Part shown: one piece after another, positions 62,388 to 64,000 of the stretch
Position numbering within the stretch: the first letter of the stretch is position 1
Layout: every line of letters starts with the position of its first letter
Origin: Methanosarcina thermophila TM-1
GTDB taxonomy: Archaea; Halobacteriota; Methanosarcinia; Methanosarcinales; Methanosarcinaceae
Assembly (NCBI RefSeq): GCF_000969885.1
Contig: NZ_CP009501.1
Coordinates: 682,001 to 746,000, forward strand
Direction: 5' to 3'
DNA length: 64,000 bases
Program-made: the position numbers and the translations under genes
The notes under the pieces: model-generated
What the model was told of the DNA's origin: nothing
The model's input: only the letters and a program-made list of their open reading frames with translations
The model's database searches: none

Positions 62388-64000
62388 ATGAGTGAAAAAC
62401 TGAGAAGATCTGGTATTGATATTATTGGAGATCTGCCCTGGGGAATACATTTTTGTCAATTCTATCGGACAAAGGATGATTTGACGGAAGTACTTATTCC
62501 TTATTTCAAAGCAGGACTGGGGAGTAATGAATTTTGCCTGTGGATCACAGCAGAACCGCTAAGTGCTGAAGAAGCAGAAGAAGCCTTAAGGAAAGCTGTT
62601 CCTGACTTTGATGTTTATCTCAAAAATGGTCAGATAGAAATTATTCCCCACAATTACTGGTATGCAAAAGAAGATATTCTTGACTCGGAGAGAGCTTTAA
62701 ATGGCTGGGTTGAAAAACTCAGTCAAGCCCAGGAAAATGGCTATGAAGGAGTGAGATTTAGCTGGAACACTTCCTGGCTGAAAAAGGAGGATTGGGGGAA
62801 TTTTGTTGATTATGAGAGAAAAACGAATGATGTTGTTAGCAACTACCGTATAATATCTTTATGTACCTATTCTCTTGATGCACACGATGTAACAGAAGCC
62901 ATAGCTATTGCCGCAAATCACCAGTTCAGTCTGGTTAAAAAGGAAGGAAAATGGGAGCAGGTAGATAACTCCGGAAGGAAAAATCTCAACTGGCATAAGA
63001 GAATCGAGGATACTTCACCCCAGAATAAGCAGAGTATCAGGTTGAAGCCGGTAAATTTGCTCTCACATGATAAGGAGACGATAAACCTGGAGTTTGCCGA
63101 TATTATTGATACCCAGGCTATACAGTCTCTTATAGAAGATTTTTATAAACTTATTCACATTCCCATTGGTCTGAACGATCTCAAAGGCAATGTTCTGGTA
63201 GGTGTCGGATGGCAGGACATCTGCACGAAATTCCACAGAATTCATCCTGAAACCCGCAAGCACTGCATGGAAAGCGACACAAAACTGTCTTCAGGTGTTT
63301 CTCCTGGCGAGTCTAAGATGTATAAGTGCAAGAATAACATGTGGGATATAGTGACTCCCATTATGGTGGGCGGTCAGCATGTAGGTTATGTCTTCTCAGG
63401 GCAATTCTTTTTTGAGGATGAGCCTCCTAACTACGAGCTTTTCCGAGCCCAGGCAAGGAAATACGGCTTCAATGAGGAAGAATACCTTGCAGCGCTTGAG
63501 AAAGTTCCACGCTTGAGCAGGGAGGCTGTGAAAACAAGCATGTCCTTCCTCATGACGCTTGCCAATATGATCTCGCAGCTAAGCTATAACAATATAAAGC
63601 TAGCTAAATCGCTGGCTGTACGCAGTAAGCTTATTGACGCACAGCAGGAAAGTGAGAAACGTGAGCGAGCTCGCTCAGATGAGCTGGCAGTATTACTGGA
63701 TACTGTCCCTGTAGCTGTGTATATTACACAAGATCCCCAGGCACTTAAGATAACTGGCAACCGGCTCTCCTATGAATGGTTAGGGATTCCTGTGGGTACA
63801 AATTTATCCAAATCCGCTCCTGAAGGCGAGAAACCCGAGATGTTTAAGTTATTCAAGAATGGGGTGGAGATCCAGCCTGAAAAAATGCCGTCACAGATGG
63901 CAGCTAGAGGAATAGAGATAGACAACTGCGAGCTGGATATCTTATCTTCTGACGGCAAAATACGGCACGTATTGGGCAATGCCAGACCTCTGCGTGACGA
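62388..64000 (+). CDS. MEDS-PocR-PAS sensor protein, 3' end cut by window edge
   Basis: From ATG 62388 (GGGGAAAG upstream) the frame is open for 537 codons to the end of the window. Domains in order: MEDS (residues 8-190: IDIIGDLPWGIHFCQFYRTK, LIPYFKAGLGSNEFCLWITA, GVRFSWNTSW), PocR sensory domain (about 225-400: FADIIDTQAIQSLIEDFYKL, VGVGWQDICTKFHRIHPETR, HCMESD, VGYVFSGQFFFE), then a short coiled coil and the start of a PAS domain (LDTVPVAVYITQDP). MEDS was named for methanogen/methylotroph DcmR-type sensors, and PocR domains bind small hydrocarbon-like ligands. A histidine kinase C-terminus is expected beyond the edge. The gene is oriented away from UPF0280. Confidence 0.9.
   Translation, partial: MSEKLRRSGIDIIGDLPWGIHFCQFYRTKDDLTEVLIPYFKAGLGSNEFCLWITAEPLSAEEAEEALRKAVPDFDVYLKNGQIEIIPHNYWYAKEDILDSERALNGWVEKLSQAQENGYEGVRFSWNTSWLKKEDWGNFVDYERKTNDVVSNYRIISLCTYSLDAHDVTEAIAIAANHQFSLVKKEGKWEQVDNSGRKNLNWHKRIEDTSPQNKQSIRLKPVNLLSHDKETINLEFADIIDTQAIQSLIEDFYKLIHIPIGLNDLKGNVLVGVGWQDICTKFHRIHPETRKHCMESDTKLSSGVSPGESKMYKCKNNMWDIVTPIMVGGQHVGYVFSGQFFFEDEPPNYELFRAQARKYGFNEEEYLAALEKVPRLSREAVKTSMSFLMTLANMISQLSYNNIKLAKSLAVRSKLIDAQQESEKRERARSDELAVLLDTVPVAVYITQDPQALKITGNRLSYEWLGIPVGTNLSKSAPEGEKPEMFKLFKNGVEIQPEKMPSQMAARGIEIDNCELDILSSDGKIRHVLGNARPLRD

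Overview
The window is archaeal and reads as a Methanosarcina chromosome. The strongest clue is the gene at 52551-53294. Its product matches, as I remember it, the gamma-class carbonic anhydrase Cam of Methanosarcina thermophila, including the 34-residue leader and every metal-binding and proton-shuttle residue. Other genes agree: archaeal topoisomerase I, RIO2 kinase, Tsr3, the DUF460 protein, UPF0280, DUF1638, PGF-CTERM surface proteins and MEDS/PocR sensors. Intergenic DNA is long, AT-rich and full of short tandem repeats. I saw no rRNA, tRNA, CRISPR array, complete insertion sequence or replication origin.

Layout. 1-5.7 kb is an AT-rich accessory zone: a truncated helical-repeat protein, a frameshifted GNAT acetyltransferase, two exported proteins, a chymotrypsin-like protein with a doubtful triad, and a DUF1294 protein. 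5.9-7.5 kb holds a two-subunit class I fumarate hydratase behind a long RNA-like hairpin. 7.6-9.2 kb has a truncated regulator and two small membrane proteins; the second has its translation-start region triplicated. 9.6-18 kb is mostly conserved housekeeping: Tsr3, a LOG-like protein, topoisomerase I, a beta-CASP nuclease with no ordinary start codon, a DUF2148 Fe-S protein and LL-diaminopimelate aminotransferase. 18-23.7 kb has a dual-specificity phosphatase, twin small membrane proteins (one with ACG where the start should be), Ig-like and TPR proteins, and a CPBP protein lacking its catalytic glutamates.

24-29 kb looks like an exopolysaccharide locus: a frameshifted LamG/polysaccharide deacetylase/PKD protein with an archaeosortase signal, facing a beta-helix protein of disaggregatase-related type with a decayed 3' end. 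29.8-41 kb mixes glycogen phosphorylase, a CruF-like protein, PAS/GAF and CHASE4 sensors, a flavin-binding protein, a fasciclin lipoprotein, DUF1638 and a YkgJ-type protein. 41.8-48.8 kb is an export and sensing module: a MacB-type ABC operon with an embedded surface protein, a membrane-anchored winged-helix regulator and a lipoprotein. The operon and the lipoprotein gene share a promoter-like motif about 300 bases upstream.

49.5-64 kb holds a HEAT-repeat protein, a CTP-dependent lipid kinase-like enzyme, Cam, a TolB-like propeller, nicotinate phosphoribosyltransferase, a PfpI protein, RIO2, DUF460, UPF0280 and the start of a MEDS-PocR-PAS sensor cut by the right edge. A 31-base hairpin repeat recurs at three intergenic sites (four copies). 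The observations most worth testing are the fumarate hydratase leader structure, the shared motif of the ABC and lipoprotein genes, the dispersed hairpin family, and several genes whose start or frame has been altered.
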